A DNA stretch of 64,000 nucleotides, from assembly GCA_958009055.1 (NCBI GenBank), contig OY253658.1, forward strand, positions 434,001-498,000. Reading direction: 5' to 3'. Positions 21,805 through 30,730 of the stretch are shown here, piece by piece. A program made the translations under genes and the position numbers. Positions within the stretch are counted from its first letter, which is position 1. Every line of letters begins with the position of its first letter. Below the pieces are notes generated by a model, which made no database searches, was not told the DNA's origin, and saw nothing but the letters and a program-made list of their open reading frames with translations. The DNA comes from Choricystis sp. odSpoLacu1 (taxonomy: Eukaryota > Chlorophyta > Trebouxiophyceae).

Positions 21805-22961
21805 TCACTCGAGTGCCAGCCCCTGCAGCCCCTCCACCCAGTCGCCCTCTTTCGCGGCCGCCCGGGACGCGCGCAGGGCGTCCACCTCGTGCGGCAGCAG
21901 GGTGGGCATGCCTGTGTGATTGTGTGTGGGGAAAGAGTGTGTAAGAGACGGCTCGGTCGTGTGTGTGTGCGCTGCCCCCCCCCCCCCCACACACACTCCA
22001 TCCCCTCTTACCTCTCGGCGCCGTGCGCTGGGGCCGGGGAGCCACCACATACTTGCCTCCCACCCTCTCCGCCTCGTCCGTCCCCCCCCACACCGCGTAG
22101 CGGTGCAGCACGATGGCGGCAGCACACGCGACGTTCAGGGAAGCGGTGCCGGCCCCCGTGTGGGGGATGTAGACCAAGTAGTCGCACTCGGAGATGAGGG
22201 TGGGGGTGAGGCCGGTGCCCTGTGTGTGAGTGTGTGGGAAGGGTGGGTGGGTGGGGGGGCGCCCAAGGGAAGGGACGCACACTCACCACCACGCCACCAC
22301 CCTTCCCTCCCTCACTTCGTTCCCCATCAAAAAGCCGACCGGCCCCGTCCATGGGTCCTGCGTCACGTCGTGGGACGCGTCATCGATTTCCACGCCCACC
22401 AGGCTCGCGCCGCGCGCGTGCAGATACTCGCGCGCCGCGCCGACGGACGCCACGTGGCGGAAGACGACGTGGTCCGCGGCGCCGTGGGCGCCGTGCGCCA
22501 TGAACTGACGGGCGCCGACGAGCAGGATCTGTGTGTGGGAGTGTGGGGCGGTTGGAGGCGTGTTTTTCGTGGCCAGCGGTCCAGCGCGAATTCCCGCTCC
22601 CTCCCCCGCCCGCGTCCCTCCCGTCATCTCTCTCACTCACACACCCACTCTCTCTCACCTCCTCGACCCCGAACGCGGACGCCACCCTCGCCAGCGTGCC
22701 CGCGTTGTGCTTTTTGGACACGTTGTGCAGGACGAGGTACGAGGCGGGTGCCTCCCCCGTCGGCGGTGGCGGGCCCGCCAGGCGGGGGCGGCCCAACGGG
22801 GCAGATGAGGAAGAATGCACTGGCTGGACAGTGGCGCCCCCCGCGTCCGCCTCACCGGCGGCCGAGGAAGAGGCGGCCAGGCCGCCGGACGGGCGGGGCG
22901 GCGTGGGCGGCGAGTCGCACGGCGGGGGGGCGGTGTCGGAGGTGGTGGGGGGGCACGTCAT
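21805..22961 (-). CDS. TrmH/SpoU-family RNA 2'-O-methyltransferase
   Basis: Four minus-strand exons (22961-22659, 22528-22316, 22219-22012, 21911-21805) splice in frame to 276 residues. SpoU enzymes methylate ribose 2'-O in tRNA or rRNA through a trefoil-knot SAM site. The three family motifs are visible: SYLVLHNVSKKHNAGTLARV (motif 1), GFLMGNEGTGLT (motif 2, split by an intron), and VYIPHTGAGTASLNVACAAA (motif 3). Residues 1-60 are low-complexity and Pro/Ala-rich, possibly a linker or targeting region. The substrate is unknown. It is divergent from the haloperoxidase gene, 198 nt between starts. Confidence 0.92.
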
Positions 22962-23159
22962 TGGAGAGAGAAGTGACGGACACAGACGGGGCTGGGGAGA
23001 CGCGCGCCGCGAGCTCGGCGCGGGGGGAGAAAACGAATTGGCGCGAGGCGAGAGTGGTCGTCTTGATTTTGTGCACTCACTTTCCCTCACAGTTTTTCTT
23101 TTTTCGCACGCCCTCGTCTCTCCCCGGCCTCCCCGACCCCCCCACACCAACCCTCCACC

Positions 23160-24761
23160 ATGCGTGTCACTGTTTTAGTGACTTGGGCTGCCTTTGCGCT
23201 GGCCGTTGCGGCCGCGACCGCCCTGAAACCAGCGGTAAGTGTCACTGGCTAGCCGAGAGCCCATGCTACCCACGTCCGTCTCCCACTCACGCACACCGCC
23301 TCGGCCCCGCCCGCCCGCACCAACGTGAGAATCAGTTCAATCGATGGATTTGGGGGGTTGAAGACAGTCGCCCGGCCGCCGCACGCGACGTGGGTCAGGC
23401 GATGGCTTGAGGAGCCAAGCTTGTTTTGACCCATCTCTTTTTGTACGTCTCTCAAACCACCCACTAACCCCCCACACCCACACAGCCTCCCAGCACCCCC
23501 CACGCCAACAACACCGTCACCCACCGTCACCCAGTGGCAGGACGCCCTGGAGACCGCCGTCGCCAAGCTCAACATCTCCAACCAGCTGTCGGGGCGGCTG
23601 TACACGAGCGTCGCGCGCGCTGAAGCCGACGCGCTCGCCGCCAACGCGGCCAAGCCCGCGGCCGACCGCGCCAACGAGAGCGCGGTCGCCGCCCTGGCCG
23701 CCTACCGCGTGTTTGTGGGGGCGCTGCCCTTCCAGCAGACGGCGGTGGACCCGTTGATCGCCAAACAGTTGCGCGGCCTGTCGTCGTCTGAAGTGTCGCG
23801 CGCGGCCGCGGTGGCGGCCGCGCCTGCGCGCGCTGCCGCGCTGGCGGCCGCTGACAACGGCGCCCAGTCGTGGGCCGGCTTTGCGCCCGCCAACGCTTCG
23901 TCCCCGGATGGCGCCTACCAGTTTGCGCCCGGGCAAACGTTTGAGATCTACCCGCAGCTGGCCAACGCGAGCCTGCTGGTGTTGGGGGCCGGCAAGGAGA
24001 CGGCCGCTGGCTACGCGCGCCGTGAGTTGACCTCCATCCGCCCCCTCCACGTGTCGTCTCCCGAGTTCGCCAAGGCGGTGGCCCACGTGGCTGAGGTGGG
24101 GGGTGCTTCCTCGTCCACACGCACGCCGTACCAGACGGAGACGGCGCGTTTCTGGGCCGACGGGGACTTAACGCCCAGTGTCGCAGGGCGCTACTTCCAG
24201 ATCGCCACCTCCCTCCTCCCCCCCAACGCGACCCTCCGTGAAACCGCCGACCTGTACGCCCGCCTTGGGGCGGCCCAGGCGGACGCCTCGGCCGTCGGGT
24301 GGGCGCTGAAGCACGGCCACCTGTTCTGGCGCCCGGTGACCGCTATTCGGCGCGGCGCCAGCGGCCTCCCCCCCAACACCACGTGGGAGCCCCTGCTCAA
24401 GACGCCCCCCCACCCTGAGTTCCCCAGTGGACACTCCCTGACCGCGGGCGCGTCGGCCGCCGTGCTGGAGGACTACTTTGGTGGGGACGGCGTTTCGTTC
24501 ACCACCAACACGGCGGCCCCCGGCTTCCAGCCGCGCAACTACACCAGCCTGCTGGCCTCCGTGGACGAGGTGGGCGACTCCCGCGTGTGGGGCGGCGTCC
24601 ACTTCAATGAGAGCGTGCTGGCGGGGCGGGACGTGGGGTACAAGGTGGGGCGCGAGGTGGTGAAAGCGCTCGGGCCCAAAAGCGAGGGCGGCAAGGCTGC
24701 GGGTAAAAACGACAAGGGCGCCACCAAGCCGGCGACCGCGGGGCGGCGGTTGCTGGTATGA
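23160..24761 (+). CDS. Secreted vanadium haloperoxidase / PAP2-like enzyme
   Basis: Exon 1 (23160-23234) encodes a 25-residue signal peptide. The best phase-compatible acceptor is the AG before 23535, giving exon 2 to 24761 and a total of 433 residues. The vanadate-binding triplet of chloro/bromoperoxidases is complete: Lys284-x6-Arg291-Pro, Pro-Ser-Gly-His ending at His325, and Ser-Arg375-x5-His381. These residues hold vanadate in haloperoxidases and phosphate in acid phosphatases, so activity must be tested. No transmembrane helix follows. The C-terminal 40 residues are Lys/Gly-rich. An earlier AG at 23485 puts the frame out, so the start of exon 2 is inferred. Confidence 0.85.
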
Positions 24762-25072
24762 TTTTTTTTTTTGTTTTTTTTTTTTGGGAAGGGAAGCAAG
24801 GGAGGAAAACACGCGCGACGAAAAAAAGATCGCGATGGAAAAAAAAAAACAGCCCCCGTGAGCTGTTGGTGGCTTCTTTTTGCCTCACAAGCCGCACAAG
24901 CTGACTGCCGCGGCTTGGGAAGCAGAAGACAGCGGAGGACGGGTTCGTGGGCGGCGTGTAAAAACTCGAAAAACCAAAGCCCCAGCGCGCCCGCAGAGAG
25001 AGAGAAACACACTCGCGCAGAGAAAAAACAAAGCCGCGCACAAAAACACTGGCTCCGCATCCACGCCCCGCC
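24762..25072. other. Intergenic, A/T-rich 3' flank then leader
   Basis: No gene is seen. T-rich and A-rich runs (24763-24785, 24839-24850) after the haloperoxidase stop look like 3' UTR; the remainder leads to the stem-loop-binding protein start at 25073. Confidence 0.5.
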
Positions 25073-25905
25073 ATGGCGTCCCGCCCCCCCCCAGTCGACA
25101 CCACTGACGAGGTGGCAGTCGAGGGCCAGGGTGAGTGTGTGTGGGAGCGCGAGGGAGAGAGCGCGCGATTTCTCCCATGCGTCCGTTGCGCTGATGCCTC
25201 ATCCCCTCTTCAGCCCCGCCCTCTGCCCCCGCCGCCCGCGAGACCGACCCCCGCCGCCTGGAGCAGCGCCAAAAGCAGATTGAATTTGGCAAGAACACGC
25301 GCGGTTACGCGCGCTACGTGGAGGCGGTGCCTCGGTGAGTGAGTGAGAGATGAGGCGTTTTGTTTCGCGGGCGCGCGCGCGTTGCTGGGCGCGTGCGCTC
25401 GCTCTCTGCCCCCCGTGCCGCCGGGTTTGGGAGGGATTGGATGTGTGTATGCGTCCCGCGCGGGCGTTGAGCGTGCGTCGGCCTCGTGGCAGGTGAGGGG
25501 GATCACCATTTCCTGACCCGACCTCCCTTTTTCAAAAACCTCAGTTCCCAGCGCCGCGTCCTGCACGGCGGCCTCGTCCCCGTCGACCCCGTCACCCCGG
25601 ATGTGCACCAGTCCTGCTCCAAGCGCGCCTTCGACGGCCAGGTGCGCAAGTGGAGGCGCATGCTGCACGCGTGGGACCCGCCGGGTGCGGAAGGAGACGC
25701 AGACGCCACCGCCGACCCCACCACCACCCTCGCCTCCCCGGGCGGCACCAAGCGTGGCGCCTCTGCGCGCACGCCCGCCACCGCGGGGCGGCGCAAGCAG
25801 GGGCGCACGGACGGAGGTAAGGAGGAAGGCAAGGAAGGTGTGCCGGCTGCGCCTGCGTTTGACGAGGGCGACTGGGTGGACGCCGCGGCAGAGGTGGGGC
25901 CGTGA
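25073..25905 (+). CDS. SLBP: Histone mRNA stem-loop-binding protein (SLBP)
   Basis: Three exons (25073-25130, 25214-25334, 25545-25905) encode 179 residues. SLBP binds the 3' hairpin of replication-dependent histone mRNAs and directs their processing and translation. The RNA-binding domain is complete: RRLEQRQKQIEFGKNTRGYARYV, then VPRSQR, and finally a block ending WRRMLHAWDPP, with the conserved Tyr and Trp residues. The rest is a short disordered N-terminus and an acidic, Gly-rich tail. Residue-level similarity to animal and algal SLBPs is high in the domain. Its presence suggests that histone mRNAs here end in a hairpin; no histone genes are in this window. Confidence 0.93.
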
Positions 25906-26075
25906 AGGGCAGAGGGAGGGAAAGAGAGAGGTCACAGTCGTCCCCCCAACTTTTTTTTTTGTTTCGCTTTCCACTGTGTGAAGAGAGAGAGAGAGAGCCC
26001 CCAAAAACGGCTAAAAACAGCAGCACTCACTCTCTCTGTCCCAACAAAACGCCCGCCACCCTCCCCACTTTTTTC

Positions 26076-26775
26076 ATGCCTCCTCCACCTCGCCTCGACG
26101 ACTGGGCCCGCCTGGTGGCCGCCGGCGCCGCCCGCGAGGCGGCCGAGGCTGAGACGCGCGCGGCTGCCGCGCGCGCCGCGCGCGCCGCGCTGGCCGCCGA
26201 CCTGCGCGCCCAGGCGGCCGCTGCCCGAGACGCCGCCCTGAAAGCGCGCGCTGAGGAGGCCGCCAAGGACAAGGCGCTGGCGCGCGAGGCCGACGCGCGA
26301 GCGGCGGCGCAGGATGCCACGCGCGCGGCGGCCGACGCGGCGCGGCGCGCGCGCGTGGCCGCGGTCGCGGTCGCTGCCGCCCCCACCGAGCCGGACAAGC
26401 GGGAGGTTTATGAGTCGGCCGCTCTGCAGGCGGTCCAAGCCCGCGCCGCCGCCGACGCTGCAGCCGCGGCCGCCAAACAGAAAAAAGCAAAAGACAACAG
26501 GGCTGCCTTTCTGTCGGCTCTCGACGCCCAGGCGGCCGACCGCGCCCGCGCGCGTGCGCTGGAAGCTGCAGCGCGCGCCCGTGAGCGGGCTGCCGCGGAT
26601 GCCGCTGCCGCAGCGGCCTCCGCTGAAGACGCGGCCGCGCGCGCGCGCGCACGCGGCCGCCAAGGCCGTCGCCCGCGCCGCGCTGGACGCTGACGCAGCC
26701 CGCGCGGCGGCGGCCCGGGCGGCGGCGGCGGACGGCATGACCGAGTTTGAGAAAAACGCGCGGTTGATGGTGTGA
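26076..26775 (+). CDS. Ala-rich coiled-coil protein with frame break
   Basis: The reading frame from ATG 26076 encodes an almost continuous alpha-helical, Ala/Arg/Glu-rich protein. It would end at 26693 in an Arg/Gly tail, but skipping one base within the CG-dinucleotide tract near 26637-26655 continues the helix to a clear C-terminus (GMTEFEKNARLMV) and a TGA at 26775. The corrected protein has 232 residues. Such composition is typical of coiled-coil proteins of axonemes or the cytoskeleton, but no named domain is recognised. It is convergent with the methylthiotransferase gene, 75 nt apart. Confidence 0.6.
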
Positions 26776-26850
26776 GGAGAGAGAGGGAGGGAGGGTGAGA
26801 GAAGAGAGGGTCGTTGCGTGTTAAAAAAAAACAAAACAGAAAAACAGAAA

Positions 26851-28785
26851 TCAAGGCGGCGGCGCAACCTTCACCGTACCCAGCGGCACCGTCGTGCCGT
26901 GGACCCCAACGAACTCGGCCAACGTTGTCCTCGATAGCGGCACGCCAGGCAGGGAGCCCAGGGCGGGGGCTGTGACGCGCACAGCAACGTAGTCACCCGG
27001 CTGCAGCCGCACGCGCGGCGCGGTGGCAGAGGCTCCAGCCGTCGCGTACGACGCCGCCACCTTCACATCGTCAAACACGATGCGGCGTCCACGGCATGAT
27101 CTGCCGGTCAGGCGGGCGGGGGCGCCTTCCGCCTCGGGCTGGCGCCGCGCGGGGCCTTCCACCAGAACCAGGTGAGCGGGCGCCGCAGCGTCCACCTGGC
27201 TCGCGCGCGCAAGAGCCGCCCGGTGGGCCGCCACCGCGGCCGCCAGCCGAGCCGACTTGACGGTGGGAGGGACGTCATCCGGCAGCCGCCTTGCCGCGTG
27301 CGTGCCCGGGCGCTCGCTGTAGGCAAACATGAAGGCGCCGTCGTACGCGTGGGTGGTGAGCAAATCAATCGTGGCAGCTGCATCGGCCTCCGTTTCTCCG
27401 CAGAAGCCCATAATTATGTCTGTCGTGATTGCGACGCCTGGCAGCGCAGCCCGCACAGACGCGACCAGGGCGTCGTACGCGGCACGCGTGTAACCGCGTG
27501 CCATGGACACCAGCACCGCGTCCGCCCCCGACTGGGCAGGCAGGTGGAAACAGCGCGCGACGTTGGGGTGGGCGGCGGCCGCGTCCAGCACGTCGGCTGA
27601 AAAATCTTTGGGGTGGGGCGATGTGAAGCGGACGCGCAGCTCGGGGTCGATGGACGCGACGGCAGCCAACAAGTCGGCAAACGTGTGGGCCCCCGTCCGC
27701 AGCGGAGCGTAGCGCGTCGCAAACCCGGGTGCATAGTGGGCCACAGATGCAGTGGCAGCCCCCCCGGAGTCGCGGGCGGCGCGCACGGCGGCCAGGCGGG
27801 CCTCGACAGTGTCGAACGCGGCGTAGCTGTTGACGTTCTGGCCCAGCAGCGTCACTTCGCGTGCGCCGCTGTCGACGGCAGCCCGCACATCGGCCACGAC
27901 CGCGGCCAGCGGCCGACTGCGCTCAGTGCCGCGCACGCGGGGCACCACACAAAAGGCGCAGTGGTTGGAGCAGCCGCGCTGGACGGACACGAGGGCGGAG
28001 ACGGTGCCGGATCGGCGAGACGGGATGACGTCGGCGTAGGTGTCCTCAAGGGCGAGCGCGTCGGCGACGCGGGGGTCGTCGCCTTCACAGGCTGCACCTC
28101 CCGCTCCCGCTCCTCCTGCCGCTGCATCCAGCAGGCGGGCCAGGTCGCGGTAGCCGTCCGGCCCCGCCGCCACGTCGGCCGCGCGGTCGGCGACGAGGGA
28201 CCGCCCCACGCGCTGCGCGACGCAGCCGAGGACAGCGACGACGGGGGCTTGTGTCTGTTGCCGCCGCCCCGCTTTGCCACGCGTCGCCGCCTTGAGCTGG
28301 GCCAGCCGCGTGCGCACGCGCGCCTCCGCGCCGTCGCGTATGGTGCACGTGTTGACCAGGATGGCGTCGACGCCGGCCTCCCCGCCTTCGCCCCCCGCCT
28401 CCCCCGGGGAGGCGGGCGGCGCGTCGACGCGGTCCCACCCCGAGTTGGACAGTAGCCTCACTATGGTTTCAGAGTCGGCGGAGTTCATTTGACATCCATA
28501 CGTCTCGATCGCGTACCGCCGTCGAGGCCTGCTGCCATCGTTTTCGTCCGTGACGGCCGCTGCAGCGGGCGAGGGTGACCACGGCGCTGTTGTCGACGCC
28601 GCCTCCTCACTCGCGCGCGGCAGAAAGTCGGCCAGCGAGCGCCCGTCGGCAGCGACGGCGGCTCGGCGAGTCGTTGCGTCGGGGGCCGACGTGCTGGCGG
28701 CCGCGCGGCCGGAGACGCGGGCGGAGGCGGACGCTAGGAGGGCGAGCCGGCGCATAACGGAATTGGGGAGAGTATCGAGCGTCAT
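26851..28785 (-). CDS. CDK5RAP1/MiaB-type tRNA methylthiotransferase
   Basis: Single exon, 644 residues from ATG 28785 (a second ATG at 28755 starts MRRLALLASASARVSG, a mitochondrial-type presequence). The enzyme adds a methylthio group to i6A37 in tRNA using two 4Fe-4S clusters. The N-terminal cluster cysteines are in ETYGCQMNSAD, VNTCTIRDGAE and AVLGCVAQR. The radical-SAM motif is CSNHCAFC. The SAM domain continues with ARCFHLPAQSGADAVL and TTDIIMGFCGETEAD. A TRAM-like C-terminal domain ends the protein. Internal low-complexity inserts enlarge it. It is divergent from the phosphatase gene, with 122 nt between start codons. Confidence 0.93.
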   Translation of the reverse strand: MTLDTLPNSVMRRLALLASASARVSGRAAASTSAPDATTRRAAVAADGRSLADFLPRASEEAASTTAPWSPSPAAAAVTDENDGSRPRRRYAIETYGCQMNSADSETIVRLLSNSGWDRVDAPPASPGEAGGEGGEAGVDAILVNTCTIRDGAEARVRTRLAQLKAATRGKAGRRQQTQAPVVAVLGCVAQRVGRSLVADRAADVAAGPDGYRDLARLLDAAAGGAGAGGAACEGDDPRVADALALEDTYADVIPSRRSGTVSALVSVQRGCSNHCAFCVVPRVRGTERSRPLAAVVADVRAAVDSGAREVTLLGQNVNSYAAFDTVEARLAAVRAARDSGGAATASVAHYAPGFATRYAPLRTGAHTFADLLAAVASIDPELRVRFTSPHPKDFSADVLDAAAAHPNVARCFHLPAQSGADAVLVSMARGYTRAAYDALVASVRAALPGVAITTDIIMGFCGETEADAAATIDLLTTHAYDGAFMFAYSERPGTHAARRLPDDVPPTVKSARLAAAVAAHRAALARASQVDAAAPAHLVLVEGPARRQPEAEGAPARLTGRSCRGRRIVFDDVKVAASYATAGASATAPRVRLQPGDYVAVRVTAPALGSLPGVPLSRTTLAEFVGVHGTTVPLGTVKVAPPP

Positions 28786-28907
28786 TTTTTCCGAGTCGAC
28801 CTTTGTGCTTGCGCATCGAGAGAGCCCCCACACAACGGACGCAGCGCGGGCCTGCGTGTCCAGCCACGTTTGGCCTTCCTCCCATCCCACACACATCTAC
28901 TTCCCCA

Positions 28908-29960
28908 ATGCCGCCCCCCCCTCTCTTCTCAGTCGGCGTGATTGCCGACGTCCAGTACGCCGACATGGCCGACTCCCACGTGGAGGGCCGCACCCAGCGC
29001 TTTCGCGAAGTGCCCGCCAAGCTGGAGGCGGCAGTGGCGGACTTGTGTGAGCGTGCTGCGGCTGGCAAACTGGCGGCTGTGGTCACTATGGGAGACATCA
29101 TCAACGGCAACCGCGAGGACGCGGCCCTCACCCCCTCCGACCTGGAGACGGTGGCGGCCATCCTGGACAAGCTGGTGAGAAGAGAGAGAGGGAGCGTGTG
29201 TGTGTGGAAAGCAGGGGCGACTGTGTTTGGTGTCGCTGCGTTGGGCCTGCCCTCCCTTCCTCACACACATCATCACACACACACACACCTCCCACAGCCC
29301 CCCACCCTGCCCACCCACCACGTCCTCGGCAACCACTGCCTGGACCTGCCCAAGGCGGACGTCCTGACCCGCCTGCGCGTGCCGACGGTCGCGCCCACCG
29401 CGCACTACGCTGCGCCCCTGGCCCCCGGGTGGCGCCTGCTTGTGCTGGACACGACCGAAATGTCGGGGCACGCCCAGGATGGGGGCGACAGCGCTGCGGC
29501 CAGGGAGGCGACCGCCTGGTTGGACACGCACCCGCTGGGCGACGCGCACCCACAAGCATCGCCGTGGAACGGGGGCCTGACGTCGTCCCAGCTGGCGTGG
29601 GCGCGGGAGCAAGTTGAAGCCGCTGCTGCCGCCGGCGAGCGTGTCGTGGTGGCGGCCCACCACCAGGCGGGGCCGGGGGCCTGTGTGCGGCGGTCGCACG
29701 CGGCGTGGAACCACGATGAAATCGCGGCCGCACTCACAGCACCCACAGCTGAAGACAAACCTTCCCCTGTTGTCCTGTACCTGGCGGGCCACGACCATGA
29801 GGGAGGGTACGCGGTCGCGGAGGGAGTGCACTGGGTGACGGTGGAGGCGATGTGTGAAGCGCCGCCAGAGTCCAACGCGTACGCCATTCTCCACTTTCAT
29901 GACGACGCGATCGAGGTGGAGGGCGTGGGGGCGGTGACGAGCCGCGAGTTGAAGCTGTAA
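28908..29960 (+). CDS. ADPRibase-Mn-like metallophosphatase
   Basis: Exons 28908-29174 and 29298-29960, phase 0, encode 309 residues. The calcineurin-like fold shows the dimetal ligands in order: VIADVQYAD, GDIINGN, GNHC, AAHHQAGPG and AGHDHEGG. The order and spacing match Mn-dependent ADP-ribose/CDP-alcohol diphosphatases (ADPRM), which hydrolyse ADP-ribose and CDP-choline-type substrates. The usual GNHE reads GNHC, keeping the His ligand. The intron is 123 nt, a multiple of three with no stop in frame. No targeting signal, so probably cytosolic. Confidence 0.9.
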   Translation: MPPPPLFSVGVIADVQYADMADSHVEGRTQRFREVPAKLEAAVADLCERAAAGKLAAVVTMGDIINGNREDAALTPSDLETVAAILDKLVRRERGSVCVWKAGATVFGVAALGLPSLPHTHHHTHTHLPQPPTLPTHHVLGNHCLDLPKADVLTRLRVPTVAPTAHYAAPLAPGWRLLVLDTTEMSGHAQDGGDSAAAREATAWLDTHPLGDAHPQASPWNGGLTSSQLAWAREQVEAAAAAGERVVVAAHHQAGPGACVRRSHAAWNHDEIAAALTAPTAEDKPSPVVLYLAGHDHEGGYAVAEGVHWVTVEAMCEAPPESNAYAILHFHDDAIEVEGVGAVTSRELKL

Positions 29961-30179
29961 ACTCAAAGTGATACCGCGGGAGGTTGTGTTTTTTTTTTGT
30001 CAAGCAAAAACGACCGAGCCTGGCCACAACGTCACTTTTCTCGCATCTCCCTTCCACGCCCGCGCCTCTCCCTACCCGCGTGTCGAGCCTCTGGTCGCAC
30101 ACTCGCCTTCTACACTCACGCACACGTTCCTTCCGGAGGTTGCCCCGCCCGTTTGCCCACCAACCACCGCCCCTTGTGC

Positions 30180-30638
30180 ATGTCGTCCGTCCCCCTCATG
30201 CCGCCCCCGTCGCCCACCGCCTCCCAGCTCGTGCGCGCCGCTGCCGCCGCCCTGGGTGCCCTCGTCCTCCTGGACGGCATCTGGATCCCGCTCGTCGCCC
30301 CCCGCCTGGGCGTCGACTTTGTGAACAAAATCATTCCCACCATCCAGGGGACCCCTCTGAAAGCGAAAATAGTCCCCGCCCTGCTCGCCTACACCTCCAT
30401 GACGGCCGCCGTCGTCCGCTCTGCCCTGCGCCGCGTCGCGGGAGGCGGTGGCGGTTCCAAGGGGGCCGCCCTGCGCGCCGCGGAGACGGGGCTGTACGTG
30501 TACTCCATTTTTGAGACGACCAACGGCGCCATGTTTAGTGCGTGGCCGACGACCGCGATCATTCTGGACAGCGCGTGGGGCGCCGCCCTGTTTGGGGCGG
30601 CGGGCGCTGCGGCGGCCAGGGCGGCGGGCTGGGACTGA
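30180..30638 (+). CDS. DUF2177-family membrane protein
   Basis: Single exon, 152 residues from ATG 30180. Four hydrophobic segments are visible, starting with LVRAAAAALGALVLLDGIW, where the Leu-Asp-Gly-x-Trp box is typical of DUF2177. Later segments hold LYVYSIFETTNGAMFSAWP and ILDSAWGAALFG, also family-like. Function unknown. The gene is convergent with allantoinase, 93 nt apart. Confidence 0.8.
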   Translation: MSSVPLMPPPSPTASQLVRAAAAALGALVLLDGIWIPLVAPRLGVDFVNKIIPTIQGTPLKAKIVPALLAYTSMTAAVVRSALRRVAGGGGGSKGAALRAAETGLYVYSIFETTNGAMFSAWPTTAIILDSAWGAALFGAAGAAAARAAGWD

Positions 30639-30730
30639 CGCGTGGTGGTGGTGGTGACGGATTGAGTGTGCACAAGAGAGGGAGAACGGGTGTGTACCAA
30701 GAAAGCGTTTTTTGGTTTTTTTGGTTTGCG

